In this document: piece by piece, positions 6,645 through 12,924 of the stretch
Layout: each line of letters begins with the position of its first letter
Position numbering within the stretch: position 1 is the stretch's first letter
Assembly: GCA_023418575.1 (NCBI GenBank)
Contig: JAEZZM010000002.1
Coordinates: 1 to 12,924, forward strand
Direction of reading: 5' to 3'
Source: Actinomycetes bacterium
GTDB taxonomy: Bacteria; Actinomycetota; Coriobacteriia; Coriobacteriales; JAEZZM01
Length of the DNA stretch: 12,924 bases
Position numbers and translations under genes: made by a program
The notes under the pieces: generated by a model
Seen by the model: only the letters and a program-made list of their open reading frames with translations
Databases searched by the model: none
Told to the model about the DNA's origin: nothing

Positions 6645-7697
6645 ATGGATAAGGCTTTGATTGAAAAGCGTATGCAAGCGGCAATTAGGATGACCGCTCC
6701 TGGGACTGCCCTGCGCTCTGCTCTTGACATGATCTTAGCAGCACGACTAGGTGCATTAATTTGCATCGGGGATACCGATAAAGTCTTAGCGCTGGGTAAT
6801 GATGGTTTTCCTCTTAATATTGCCTTTAGCGCTAACAGGCTTTTTGAGCTTTCAAAAATGGATGGCGCTATAGTTATTGATGATGATTTAGAGAATATCT
6901 TACGGGCCAATTTTCACCTTAATCCAGATCCCAGTTTGCCTACCACAGAGACCGGTATGCGTCACAGAACTGCTGCACGTATGTCTATGTGTACTGATTC
7001 TTTAGTTATTTCAGTTTCAGAGAGAAGGTCAGTTGTTAATCTTTATATAGGTGGTATCTCATACCAACTTAAAGAAAGCGGAGAGCTCATTAATGAGGCA
7101 AATCAAATGCTTATTGCACTTCAGACGCAAAGAAGCTCTTTGGATAGAGGTCTTCAACGTTTAAGTGCTCTGGAATTTGATGATTACGTGACATTGGGTG
7201 ATGTAACGGCTGTAGTTGCTCGTTTTCAGACCCTTCTGGAAACAGGTCGTATGCTTTTAGAGATCCTTACTCAAATGGGCTCAAATGGACGCATGCTTAA
7301 AATTCAGCTTCGAGAGCAAACTCATGGCATGGATGAGCAATTTGACCTGATGATTAGAGATTATGCAAAAGACTCCTCCCAAGAAACTGCACTTAGTATT
7401 AGAGAAGAGCTCAATGTATTATCCTCACGTGAGCTCACTTCTCCCAAGAAAATTTGTCAGCTCTTAGGCTATGAGGGATTAAGAGAGGAAGATATTTTAA
7501 GGCCCTTAGGTTTGAGAACTCTTTCACGTGTTGCAGTGGTAACACATGATACAGCTGACCGTCTTGTTGATGAATACGGCTCGCTAAAAGGCCTTATGGA
7601 TTCCATTCAAGATGACCCTGAGCACCTGGGCGATATGGGTATTAATAACCCTGCCTTACTGGTAGATAGTTTATATAGAATGTGGGGAAAGAGATAG
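6645..7697 (+). CDS. disA: Diadenylate cyclase DisA (c-di-AMP synthase)
   Basis: DisA forms an octamer that condenses two ATP into cyclic di-AMP. In known members, activity falls when the C-terminal domain binds branched DNA. The 350-residue length is usual. The N-terminal DAC domain (about 10-150) has DGA at 73-75 (MDGAIVIDDD), GMRHRTAAR at 104-112, and ISVSERRSVVNLY at about 122-134. A helical linker follows (about 150-290), then a helix-hairpin-helix region (about 290-350). Two departures are visible: the canonical GTRHR reads GMRHR, and the hairpin motif near residue 332 reads MGINNPALL instead of a GIG-type hairpin. ATG 6645 follows GGGGGAGG (6634-6641). It lies after clpC as in Bacillus, but without radA between. 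ispD starts 3 bases after its stop. Confidence 0.95.
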   Translation: MDKALIEKRMQAAIRMTAPGTALRSALDMILAARLGALICIGDTDKVLALGNDGFPLNIAFSANRLFELSKMDGAIVIDDDLENILRANFHLNPDPSLPTTETGMRHRTAARMSMCTDSLVISVSERRSVVNLYIGGISYQLKESGELINEANQMLIALQTQRSSLDRGLQRLSALEFDDYVTLGDVTAVVARFQTLLETGRMLLEILTQMGSNGRMLKIQLREQTHGMDEQFDLMIRDYAKDSSQETALSIREELNVLSSRELTSPKKICQLLGYEGLREEDILRPLGLRTLSRVAVVTHDTADRLVDEYGSLKGLMDSIQDDPEHLGDMGINNPALLVDSLYRMWGKR

Positions 7698-7699
7698 TC

Positions 7700-8575
7700 A
7701 TGACGCTGTCAAGTGTATCTGCTCAGTCAAATAACCAGCAAGAGCGCGCTGCGTTCTCATCGGTATGCTCAAAACTCAAGCCTGAACTGCTTGATAAGTT
7801 TGATTTAGATCAAGATAAGGGACCAGATACTCAGCCTTGGGCTCAGCTTGAGGGTAAGGTGGGTAAAAAAGCAGATCTTGCTATGGTAATTCTTGCTGGT
7901 GGTATAGGTGACCGCTTTGGAGCAGTTGGAGGAAAGCAGCTTTTTGAGATCTTGGGAAAGCCAGTACTTTCTTGGGCAATAGAAGCCTTTGATGCTTGTG
8001 AACAGGTGGGACATATTGTGGTAGTTGTTCCAGAGGATAGGCTAGAAGAATATAAAGAGCGAGCCATTGAGCCTTATAACTATGTAACACCCATCAGTAT
8101 TGCGCATGCAGGAATGGTTCGTCAGGTTTCAGCTATGAATGGTATTTCTGCTGTTCCCGATAAGTTTAAATATATTGGCATACATGATGGCGCGCGTCCT
8201 CTTATTCAGCCTCAATTAGTAAGTCATGCGCTTAATGTGCTTAAAGGCGTAACTCAGGCTGATGGTGTTGTTGTGGGTCATCCTGCAATAGATACCATGA
8301 AGGTCATTGAGGGTAATAAGGTAGTAGGCACTCCTGATAGGTCCATGTTTTGGATTGCTCAAACCCCGCAAATATTTCATGCAAATGTAATTCGCTCAGC
8401 CCATTCTACCGCCATTAGTGAAGGTTATATTGGCACAGATGATTCATGTTTGGTAGAGCGTATAGGCGGAGAAATAATTTTGGTGAATTCTCCCCGAGAC
8501 AATATCAAAGTGACGGTACCAGAAGATTTAGGTCCAGTATCTGCTGCTTTAGAAAAGAGGCTTTTAGAGCGCTAA
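7700..8575 (+). CDS. ispD: 2-C-methyl-D-erythritol 4-phosphate cytidylyltransferase IspD
   Basis: IspD transfers CMP from CTP to MEP in the non-mevalonate isoprenoid pathway. In 291-residue numbering the nucleotide-binding loop is ILAGGIGDRFGAVGGKQ (64-80, with K79). RQVSAMNG (141-148), HDGARP (162-167), DTMK (198-201), AQTPQIF (220-226) and DNIKVT (267-272) fit the substrate and CTP sites. The core starts near residue 58, leaving an N-terminal extension of about 55 residues compared with usual IspD. ATG 7700 is preceded by GGGGAAAGAG (7684-7693) and lies 2 bases after disA. GTG 7859, with GAGGG (7850-7854) 4 bases upstream, would give a normal-length enzyme. GTG 7682 lacks a binding site. 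TarI-type cytidylyltransferases are related, but the adjacent ispF supports IspD. Confidence 0.9.
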   Translation: MTLSSVSAQSNNQQERAAFSSVCSKLKPELLDKFDLDQDKGPDTQPWAQLEGKVGKKADLAMVILAGGIGDRFGAVGGKQLFEILGKPVLSWAIEAFDACEQVGHIVVVVPEDRLEEYKERAIEPYNYVTPISIAHAGMVRQVSAMNGISAVPDKFKYIGIHDGARPLIQPQLVSHALNVLKGVTQADGVVVGHPAIDTMKVIEGNKVVGTPDRSMFWIAQTPQIFHANVIRSAHSTAISEGYIGTDDSCLVERIGGEIILVNSPRDNIKVTVPEDLGPVSAALEKRLLER

Positions 8576-8591
8576 GAGGTAAGGAATAGCA

Positions 8592-9110
8592 ATGAAGCAA
8601 GAGTATCAAATTCTATCTAAACTGCGCATTGGCCTGGGCTACGATGTCCATGCCTTTGCTGAGAATAGAAAATTGATATTAGCTGGAATTGAGATTCCTT
8701 ATCACAAAGGTCTTGATGGGCATTCAGATGCAGATGTAGTGTGTCATGCTCTCATGGATGCCATCCTTGGGGCTATGAATGCAGGAGATATTGGCAAGCT
8801 TTTTCCTGACACAGATGCACAGTTTAAAGATGCAGATTCATGCCTTTTATTAGAGCGGATAGCAAAGCTTATGAAGGAAGGCTCCTATTGTCTTTTGAAT
8901 GCAGATATTGTAATTGCTGCCCAAGCTCCAAAACTTTCTCCTTATAGAGAGGCTATGCAAGAGAGGCTTGCTTCCTGTTTACAGGTGCCTAGTAGATGTA
9001 TTGGTCTGAAGGCCACTACCACAGAAAAGCTTGGTTTTGTGGGGCGAGAAGAAGGAATTGCTTGCACAGCAAGCGTACTCTTAGTGCATGAAGGAGATGA
9101 GGATGTTTAA
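8592..9110 (+). CDS. ispF: 2-C-methyl-D-erythritol 2,4-cyclodiphosphate synthase IspF
   Basis: IspF cyclises CDP-ME-2-phosphate to MEcPP with loss of CMP, two steps after IspD in the MEP pathway. The enzyme is a trimer with metal-bound active sites between subunits. The 172-residue product has GYDVHAF (16-22; metal ligands D18 and H20), GHSDADVV (43-50), H52 as the third ligand, FPDTD (71-75), and ATTTEKLGF near residue 145. About ten extra N-terminal residues precede the usual start at LRIGLGYDVH. ATG 8592 has AAGG about 8 bases upstream, and the gap after ispD is 16 bases. The 3' end overlaps cysE by 8 bases, so the two are probably translationally coupled. IspE is not encoded in this window. 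Confidence 0.97.
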   Translation: MKQEYQILSKLRIGLGYDVHAFAENRKLILAGIEIPYHKGLDGHSDADVVCHALMDAILGAMNAGDIGKLFPDTDAQFKDADSCLLLERIAKLMKEGSYCLLNADIVIAAQAPKLSPYREAMQERLASCLQVPSRCIGLKATTTEKLGFVGREEGIACTASVLLVHEGDEDV

Positions 9111-9765
9111 AGGTATTAGAGAAGACATAGCTACCGTTAAGGCTAAGGATGTTGCTGCTACATCTACCTTAAACATCCTGCTTAATTCAACGGGCATGAG
9201 GGCGATATGGCGATATCGTCGACATCATTGGCTGTGGAATCATGGCTTTAAAGCTTTGGCACGATTTTTGGCAACCCGCTCAAGACGCCGTTTTGGGGTT
9301 GAGATACATCCTGCAGCTCAAATTGGAAGACGTTTTATGATAGATCACGGCATGGGTGTAGTTATTGGTGAAACTACCATAATTGGTGATGATTGTCTGC
9401 TGTATCAAGGTGTTACCTTAGGGGGCACCGGCAAAGAAGAAGGTAAGCGCCACCCTACCCTGGGAAACCGCGTCATAGTTGGCGTTGGGGCCTGCGTGCT
9501 GGGAGATATTTATCTTGCTGATGATGTAAAAGTTGGTGGTGGAGCAGTGGTAGTTAAGGATGTGCATGAGGCATGTACCTTAGTTGGCGTTCCTGCTCAC
9601 GCAGCTCCTAGTTCTTGGTCCTTGGATGAAAAGCTTGACGAACGATGTGGCAGGCAAGAGCTTTTACCAGATCCGCTAGAAGATCAAATTGAGATCTTAC
9701 AGTCAGAGATTGAGACGCTTAAACAAGAATTATCCTCTCTTAAGCAGGCTATGGCTGAGAAATAA
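9103..9765 (+). CDS. cysE: Serine O-acetyltransferase CysE
   Basis: This enzyme acetylates L-serine with acetyl-CoA, giving O-acetylserine for cysteine synthesis. The 220-residue product has the helical N-terminal region (about 1-65) and then left-handed beta-helix hexapeptide repeats (about 66-170) beginning at GVEIHPAAQIG. Catalytic DHGMGVVIGE, GVTLGGTGKE and RHPTLGNRVIVG are intact. The tail from about 185 is charged with heptad-like spacing (IEILQSEIETLKQELSSLKQ), suggesting a coiled coil. I chose ATG 9103 because AAGGAG (9091-9096) is 6 bases upstream. ATGs at 9088 and 9097 lie before or on that site. The start overlaps the ispF stop by 8 bases, and no T-box leader is present. cysS follows after 30 bases. 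Confidence 0.94.
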   Translation: MFKGIREDIATVKAKDVAATSTLNILLNSTGMRAIWRYRRHHWLWNHGFKALARFLATRSRRRFGVEIHPAAQIGRRFMIDHGMGVVIGETTIIGDDCLLYQGVTLGGTGKEEGKRHPTLGNRVIVGVGACVLGDIYLADDVKVGGGAVVVKDVHEACTLVGVPAHAAPSSWSLDEKLDERCGRQELLPDPLEDQIEILQSEIETLKQELSSLKQAMAEK

Positions 9766-9795
9766 GAGATATATTTTATAGATTGGATACTACCC

Positions 9796-11394
9796 GTGTT
9801 ACTTTATAACTCACAAACTCACAAAAAAGAAGAATTTGTGCCCATAGAGCCTATGAAGGTTAGAATGTATGCCTGCGGCCCTACAGTATATGACCAAATC
9901 CATATTGGCAATGCCAGAACATTCTTTAGCTTTGATATTATCAGGCGCTATCTCATGTATAAGGGCTATGAGGTCTGCTATGCACAAAATATCACTGATG
10001 TTGACGATAAGATCATAAACCGCGCTCATGAGGAGGGCACAAGCTCAGAGGATCTTGCTCAATACTATGCCGCTGCTTTTATCGAGCAAATGAGGCGCTT
10101 TAAGATTTTAGATCCAGATATTAGGCCTCACGCCACCAAAGAAATTGGCCCCATGATAAAGATGATTAGCACCTTGATTGAAAAAGGGCATGCCTATGAG
10201 GCGGCGGGAGATGTGTATTTTTCTGTACGCTCATACAAGGACTATGGAAATATCTCAGGTCGCGATTTGGATGATCTCTTAGTTGGCGCACGTATTGAAG
10301 CAAATGAGCTTAAAAAGGATCCCTTGGACTTTGTTCTGTGGAAGAGTGCAAAAGAGGGGGAGCCTTCCTGGGATTCTCCTTGGGGAAAAGGTAGGCCCGG
10401 GTGGCACACTGAGTGCTCCGCCATGGTTCATCGTTACCTTGGAACCCCCATTGATATTCACGGGGGAGGATCAGATTTAAGCTTCCCTCATCATGAAAAT
10501 GAGTCAGCCCAAGCATGCTCGTGCTGGGAGCATAAGCTTGCAAACTACTGGATGCACGCTGGTATGCTTTTGGTTGACGGGGAAAAGATGTCTAAATCCT
10601 TGGGTAATTTTCATACCCTAAAAGAGGTTTTGGATCAGCATAGTCCTGAGGCCTTACGCTTACTGATGCTTCAGACACATTACCGCTCTAGCATGGATTT
10701 TTCTTTTGAGAGACTTAAAGGTGCAGAAAGTTCTGTAGAGCGTATTAAATCTTGCCTTAGAAGACTGGCCTGGCAGCAAGAACAGGCTGCCACTTTCCAG
10801 GGGCAAGCGGTCATGCAAGGACAAGCAGCCTTGCAGGAAGAAGACGGCGATAAGGGTGCAGCTAATCCTGCAGATAAGGCTGTTGCCGATAAAAGCTTTG
10901 CTTTGCTCTTATCGGAAATCAAAGAAAAATTCATTGCTGCTATGGACGATGACTTTAATACCGCCAGTGCTATATCTGAGGTATTTAACTTGGTAAATGC
11001 AGCTAATGTTTATCTAGATTCATTGAGCCTTCCAGCTGCGGTGGGTGCTGAAAGCTTAAGTCTTTGCCAAAGAGCAGCAGAGCTTATCTGCAAACTTTTA
11101 TCCATATTTGGAATTGACCTGGTACTTGAACACGAGATTTCTTATCCACAGGAAATAATAGATCTTGCAAGACAGGTAAAAGAAGAGGCTGGGCAGCTAG
11201 TTGAGGGCTTAGATAGTGCAGTTCTTGAGCTGAGCAATGAAGAGTCTGCAGCAAGATTCCTACTTGCCTTGCGACAAGAGGCGCGTAGCCAAAAGAACTG
11301 GGCTCTTGCTGATACTATAAGAGACAGACTTAAAGACTTAGGTCTTCTTATAGAAGATACTCAAGCTGGAGCACGTATAGTTCAGGCTAAGTAG
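9796..11394 (+). CDS. cysS: Cysteine--tRNA ligase, class I
   Basis: CysS charges tRNA-Cys in the cytoplasm. The class I signatures HIGN (36-39) and KMSKS (264-268) are present. C27, C207, H232 and E236 match the zinc site that reads the cysteine thiol. The C-terminal part is the helical DALR-type anticodon region. The protein has 532 residues against about 460 in common members. Most of the excess is a low-complexity stretch at about 325-366, between the catalytic core and the anticodon domain, including a tandem QGQAVM/QGQAAL repeat. The start is GTG 9796, chosen because MLLYNSQTHKKEEF matches the usual CysS N-terminus; only a weak ATTGGA lies upstream. Its position after cysE matches Bacillus, where cysteine synthesis and charging genes are also together. 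Confidence 0.96.
   Translation: MLLYNSQTHKKEEFVPIEPMKVRMYACGPTVYDQIHIGNARTFFSFDIIRRYLMYKGYEVCYAQNITDVDDKIINRAHEEGTSSEDLAQYYAAAFIEQMRRFKILDPDIRPHATKEIGPMIKMISTLIEKGHAYEAAGDVYFSVRSYKDYGNISGRDLDDLLVGARIEANELKKDPLDFVLWKSAKEGEPSWDSPWGKGRPGWHTECSAMVHRYLGTPIDIHGGGSDLSFPHHENESAQACSCWEHKLANYWMHAGMLLVDGEKMSKSLGNFHTLKEVLDQHSPEALRLLMLQTHYRSSMDFSFERLKGAESSVERIKSCLRRLAWQQEQAATFQGQAVMQGQAALQEEDGDKGAANPADKAVADKSFALLLSEIKEKFIAAMDDDFNTASAISEVFNLVNAANVYLDSLSLPAAVGAESLSLCQRAAELICKLLSIFGIDLVLEHEISYPQEIIDLARQVKEEAGQLVEGLDSAVLELSNEESAARFLLALRQEARSQKNWALADTIRDRLKDLGLLIEDTQAGARIVQAK
10798..10833 (+). repeat. Imperfect 18-bp tandem repeat within cysS
   Basis: Two adjacent 18-base units (10798-10815 and 10816-10833) encode QGQAVM and QGQAAL. 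The preceding codons (QEQAATF) look like a more degenerate third copy. The bases differ at several third positions, so the repeat is not very recent. It lies inside the extra segment of CysS. Confidence 0.7.
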
Positions 11395-11483
11395 GGCTTG
11401 AGCTTTATGCCTTGGACTTAAAAATACATAAGTTGTAAAGTGCAATGAGATATGGATTGACGATAAGGTGAAGAGGACGGCAG

Positions 11484-12212
11484 ATGCCTGAATACTTAGA
11501 AGGAAAACGAGCAGCATTTGAGCTTTTAACTACCCAAACTCCGCTTAAGCGTGCCTTTCTTCAAAAAGGTGATCATAAGCTGCAAGATCTTATCGACCAG
11601 CTTAAAGAGCGTTCGGTACCCATTAAATTTGTTGAGAAAAAGGAGCTTGATTCTAAGTCAAGTCACGGTGCTCATAATGGTGTAATACTTGAGCTTGCGG
11701 CGTATAACTATGCCTCTCTTGCAGACATCATTAAAGCTTCTCAAGATGAGAGCTCTAGTTTAGTTTTGGTGCTTGATCATATTACAGATGAAGGAAATTT
11801 GGGAGCAATATTGCGCAGCGCTGAAGTTGTGGGCGCAGCTGGGGTAATTATTCCAAATAAGCGTAGTGCACAAGTTAGCTCGGCTGTATATAAAACTTCT
11901 GCTGGGGCAGTTTTGCATGTAAAGCTTGCTCAGGTATCTAATATTTCCCAAGCCTTAAAACTTCTTAAAGAGGCAGGTTTTTGGGTGGCTGGAGCATCAG
12001 AAAAAGCTAAGCAAAATATTTGGCAGGCTCCTTTAGAGGGAAAACTTGCTCTTGTCTGTGGTAATGAAGGTTTTGGTATATCACCTTTAGTTCAAAAGAA
12101 TTGTGACTTCTTTGTGTCTTTACCGCAAAAGGGTAAGCTGGCTTCTCTTAATGTGGCACAAGCTTGTACAGCTATTGCTTATGAGTGGATGAGAAGGACT
12201 GAAGGCGCTTAG
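11484..12212 (+). CDS. rlmB: 23S rRNA (guanosine-2'-O-)-methyltransferase RlmB (SpoU/TrmH family)
   Basis: This SPOUT-class enzyme uses S-adenosylmethionine to methylate a ribose in 23S rRNA, G2251 in E. coli numbering. The 242-residue product has the N-terminal RNA-binding domain (about 3-75, ending HNGVILEL). The knotted catalytic domain follows, with motif 1 NLGAILRSA (105-113), motif 2 LVCGNEGFGIS (190-200) and motif 3 LPQKGKLASLNVAQA (213-227). ATG 11484 follows AGAGGA about 7 bases upstream. The 89-base gap after cysS is the largest since clpC and may contain a promoter, but I see none convincing. The downstream nuclease gene starts on the base after its stop codon. The exact target guanosine is inferred from the family, and other SpoU enzymes share these motifs. 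Confidence 0.92.
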   Translation: MPEYLEGKRAAFELLTTQTPLKRAFLQKGDHKLQDLIDQLKERSVPIKFVEKKELDSKSSHGAHNGVILELAAYNYASLADIIKASQDESSSLVLVLDHITDEGNLGAILRSAEVVGAAGVIIPNKRSAQVSSAVYKTSAGAVLHVKLAQVSNISQALKLLKEAGFWVAGASEKAKQNIWQAPLEGKLALVCGNEGFGISPLVQKNCDFFVSLPQKGKLASLNVAQACTAIAYEWMRRTEGA

Positions 12213-12755
12213 ATGTCTGGCAAAAAATACAAGCGGCTTATGCTGGTTGATGGCTATAACGTTATCAGGGCAACTGGTCGTTATAGCAGCATGATAGATG
12301 ATGATGGTTCTGTAAGTGATGTATATATGCGCGCACGAGAAGCCCTTATCGGAGACGTTGCCTATGCAGCACAGGGTAAGTATGAGGCTTGTATAGTTTT
12401 TGATGGAGGAGGTAATCCTCACTCTGACGGTAAGTCTTATAAGACTGCCGGTGTTCAAATAGTGTTTTCAGCCTATGGCCAGGAAGCAGATACGGTGATA
12501 GAAAAACTTGCCACTCAAGCACGAGAACACGATAAGGAAGTTCTAGTGGTTACTTCTGACGCTGCAACGCAGTGGACAGTTGTGGGAGATGGCGTAAGCA
12601 GGCTTTCTAGCCGTATGTTTAATGAAGAAATTGAACTTATGAGAGGTGATCTTGCTGAAGACGCTATGAATTACAGCAAGAATACACTGGTTTCTCGTCT
12701 TCCTGCAGATATAGCGGAGAAGTTGCGTAAGATGTCTAGGGGAGAAGGGCTTTAG
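12213..12755 (+). CDS. NYN-domain (YacP/Rae1-like) ribonuclease
   Basis: The 180-residue protein belongs to the NYN (PIN-like) family. Its Bacillus relative YacP/Rae1 cuts mRNA in the ribosomal A site. Acidic residues expected at the metal site are present: D13 in LMLVDGYNVI, D64 in IVFDGGG, D93 in YGQEADTVIE, and D115 in VVTSDAATQW. The C-terminal part (about 125-180) is helical and charged, including SSRMFNEEIELM. The ATG directly abuts the rlmB TAG with no spacing, implying translational coupling. The rlmB-yacP order is also that of Bacillus, which supports the assignment. Whether it shares the sequence-specific A-site activity is inference. An RNA-binding or tRNA-directed role is possible. 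Confidence 0.9.
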   Translation: MSGKKYKRLMLVDGYNVIRATGRYSSMIDDDGSVSDVYMRAREALIGDVAYAAQGKYEACIVFDGGGNPHSDGKSYKTAGVQIVFSAYGQEADTVIEKLATQAREHDKEVLVVTSDAATQWTVVGDGVSRLSSRMFNEEIELMRGDLAEDAMNYSKNTLVSRLPADIAEKLRKMSRGEGL

Positions 12756-12783
12756 CTGCTTGATGTAGAGTAGTTTTAGAAGC

Positions 12784-12817
12784 TTGCTATTTTGGTATCT
12801 ATACGATAATATAGATA
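12784..12817 (+). promoter_or_regulatory. Candidate tRNA-Thr promoter with an 8-bp inverted repeat
   Basis: TTGCTA (12784-12789) can serve as a -35 box, with TAATAT (12807-12812; 17-base spacer) or GATAAT (12805-12810; 15-base spacer) as the -10. Perfect arms TATCTATA (12796-12803) and TATAGATA (12810-12817) flank this -10 region. Transcription would begin close to 12818, about 10 bases before the tRNA. A weak interrupted stem (TAGC/GCTT at 12753-12761 with AAGC/GCTA at 12780-12789, then TTTT) may end the upstream operon. Confidence 0.4.
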
Positions 12818-12827
12818 ATCGCATTAA

Positions 12828-12902
12828 GCCGGTGTAGCTCAATGGCAGAGCAAAGGTTTTGTAAACCTTAGGTTACGGGTTCGACTCCTGCCACCGGCTC
12901 CA
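12828..12902 (+). tRNA. tRNA-Thr (anticodon TGT)
   Basis: The acceptor stem is GCCGGTG (12828-12834) with CACCGGC (12892-12898), discriminator T and an encoded CCA (12900-12902). The D arm is GCTC/GAGC. The anticodon stem is AAGGT/ACCTT with loop TTTGTAA, giving anticodon TGT for threonine ACA codons. The T loop is TTCGACT. The T stem ACGGG/CCTGC has an A-C mismatch at its outer pair and one G-T wobble, slightly weak but compatible with function. Confidence 0.95.
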
Positions 12903-12924
12903 CAGCTAGATCAAGCTCCCTTCA

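Noticed and set aside
6479..6910. A 143-codon minus-strand reading frame over the clpC-disA junction
   Set aside because: It is antisense to the clearly recognisable disA start and to the spacer, and its product is low-complexity Ser/Ala/Leu with no family.
7700..8575. Assignment of the cytidylyltransferase as TarI (ribitol-5-phosphate) rather than IspD
   Set aside because: The families are similar, but ispF follows within 16 bases and no teichoic acid gene is near. The chance is small but not zero.
9060..9830. T-box riboswitch in front of cysE or cysS
   Set aside because: cysE overlaps ispF and cysS has only a 30-base leader, so there is no room for a T-box.

Overview
This is an ordinary housekeeping stretch of an AT-rich bacterial chromosome. 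Eleven of the thirteen protein-coding genes have recognisable families, and both tRNA genes carry an encoded CCA end. The gene content and order (tatA, greA, lysS, clpC, disA, ispD, ispF, cysE, cysS, rlmB, yacP-like NYN nuclease) combine a lysS-clpC neighbourhood, as in actinobacteria, with the clpC-disA-ispD-ispF-cysE-cysS-rlmB-yacP order known from Bacillota. My best guess is a low-GC actinobacterium of the Coriobacteriia (Atopobium/Fannyhessea-like). This rests on recollection of families and synteny, not on a search.

Left part (1-1800): a minus-strand gene for a small four-helix membrane protein of unknown function (29-448); tRNA-Pro(CGG) with a clear terminator; an unrecognised 120-residue soluble protein (795-1157); a spacer rich in short repeats; then tatA, whose leader holds an operator-like dyad and a possible 11-codon overlapping ORF. 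A terminator closes tatA, and a 14-bp palindrome sits in the greA leader.

Middle (1808-3868): greA and lysS are 26 bases apart and probably co-transcribed, ending at a strong terminator. clpC starts only about 24 bases after that terminator.

Right part (3892-12755): clpC, disA, ispD, ispF, cysE, cysS, rlmB and the NYN nuclease gene are all on the plus strand. From disA to cysS and from rlmB to the nuclease the genes overlap or nearly touch. The wider gaps are 131 bases after clpC and 89 bases after cysS. The genes cover protein quality control (ClpC), c-di-AMP synthesis (DisA), two MEP-pathway isoprenoid steps (IspD, IspF), the first committed step of cysteine synthesis plus cysteine charging (CysE, CysS), and 23S rRNA methylation plus a ribosome-linked nuclease (RlmB, NYN). 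A tRNA-Thr(TGT) gene with its own likely promoter follows.

I see no insertion sequence, prophage, CRISPR array or obvious novel multi-gene system. The points worth a second look are departures within known genes (altered DisA motifs, an IspD N-terminal extension, a CysS insertion), several dyad-rich leaders, and two unrecognised small genes.
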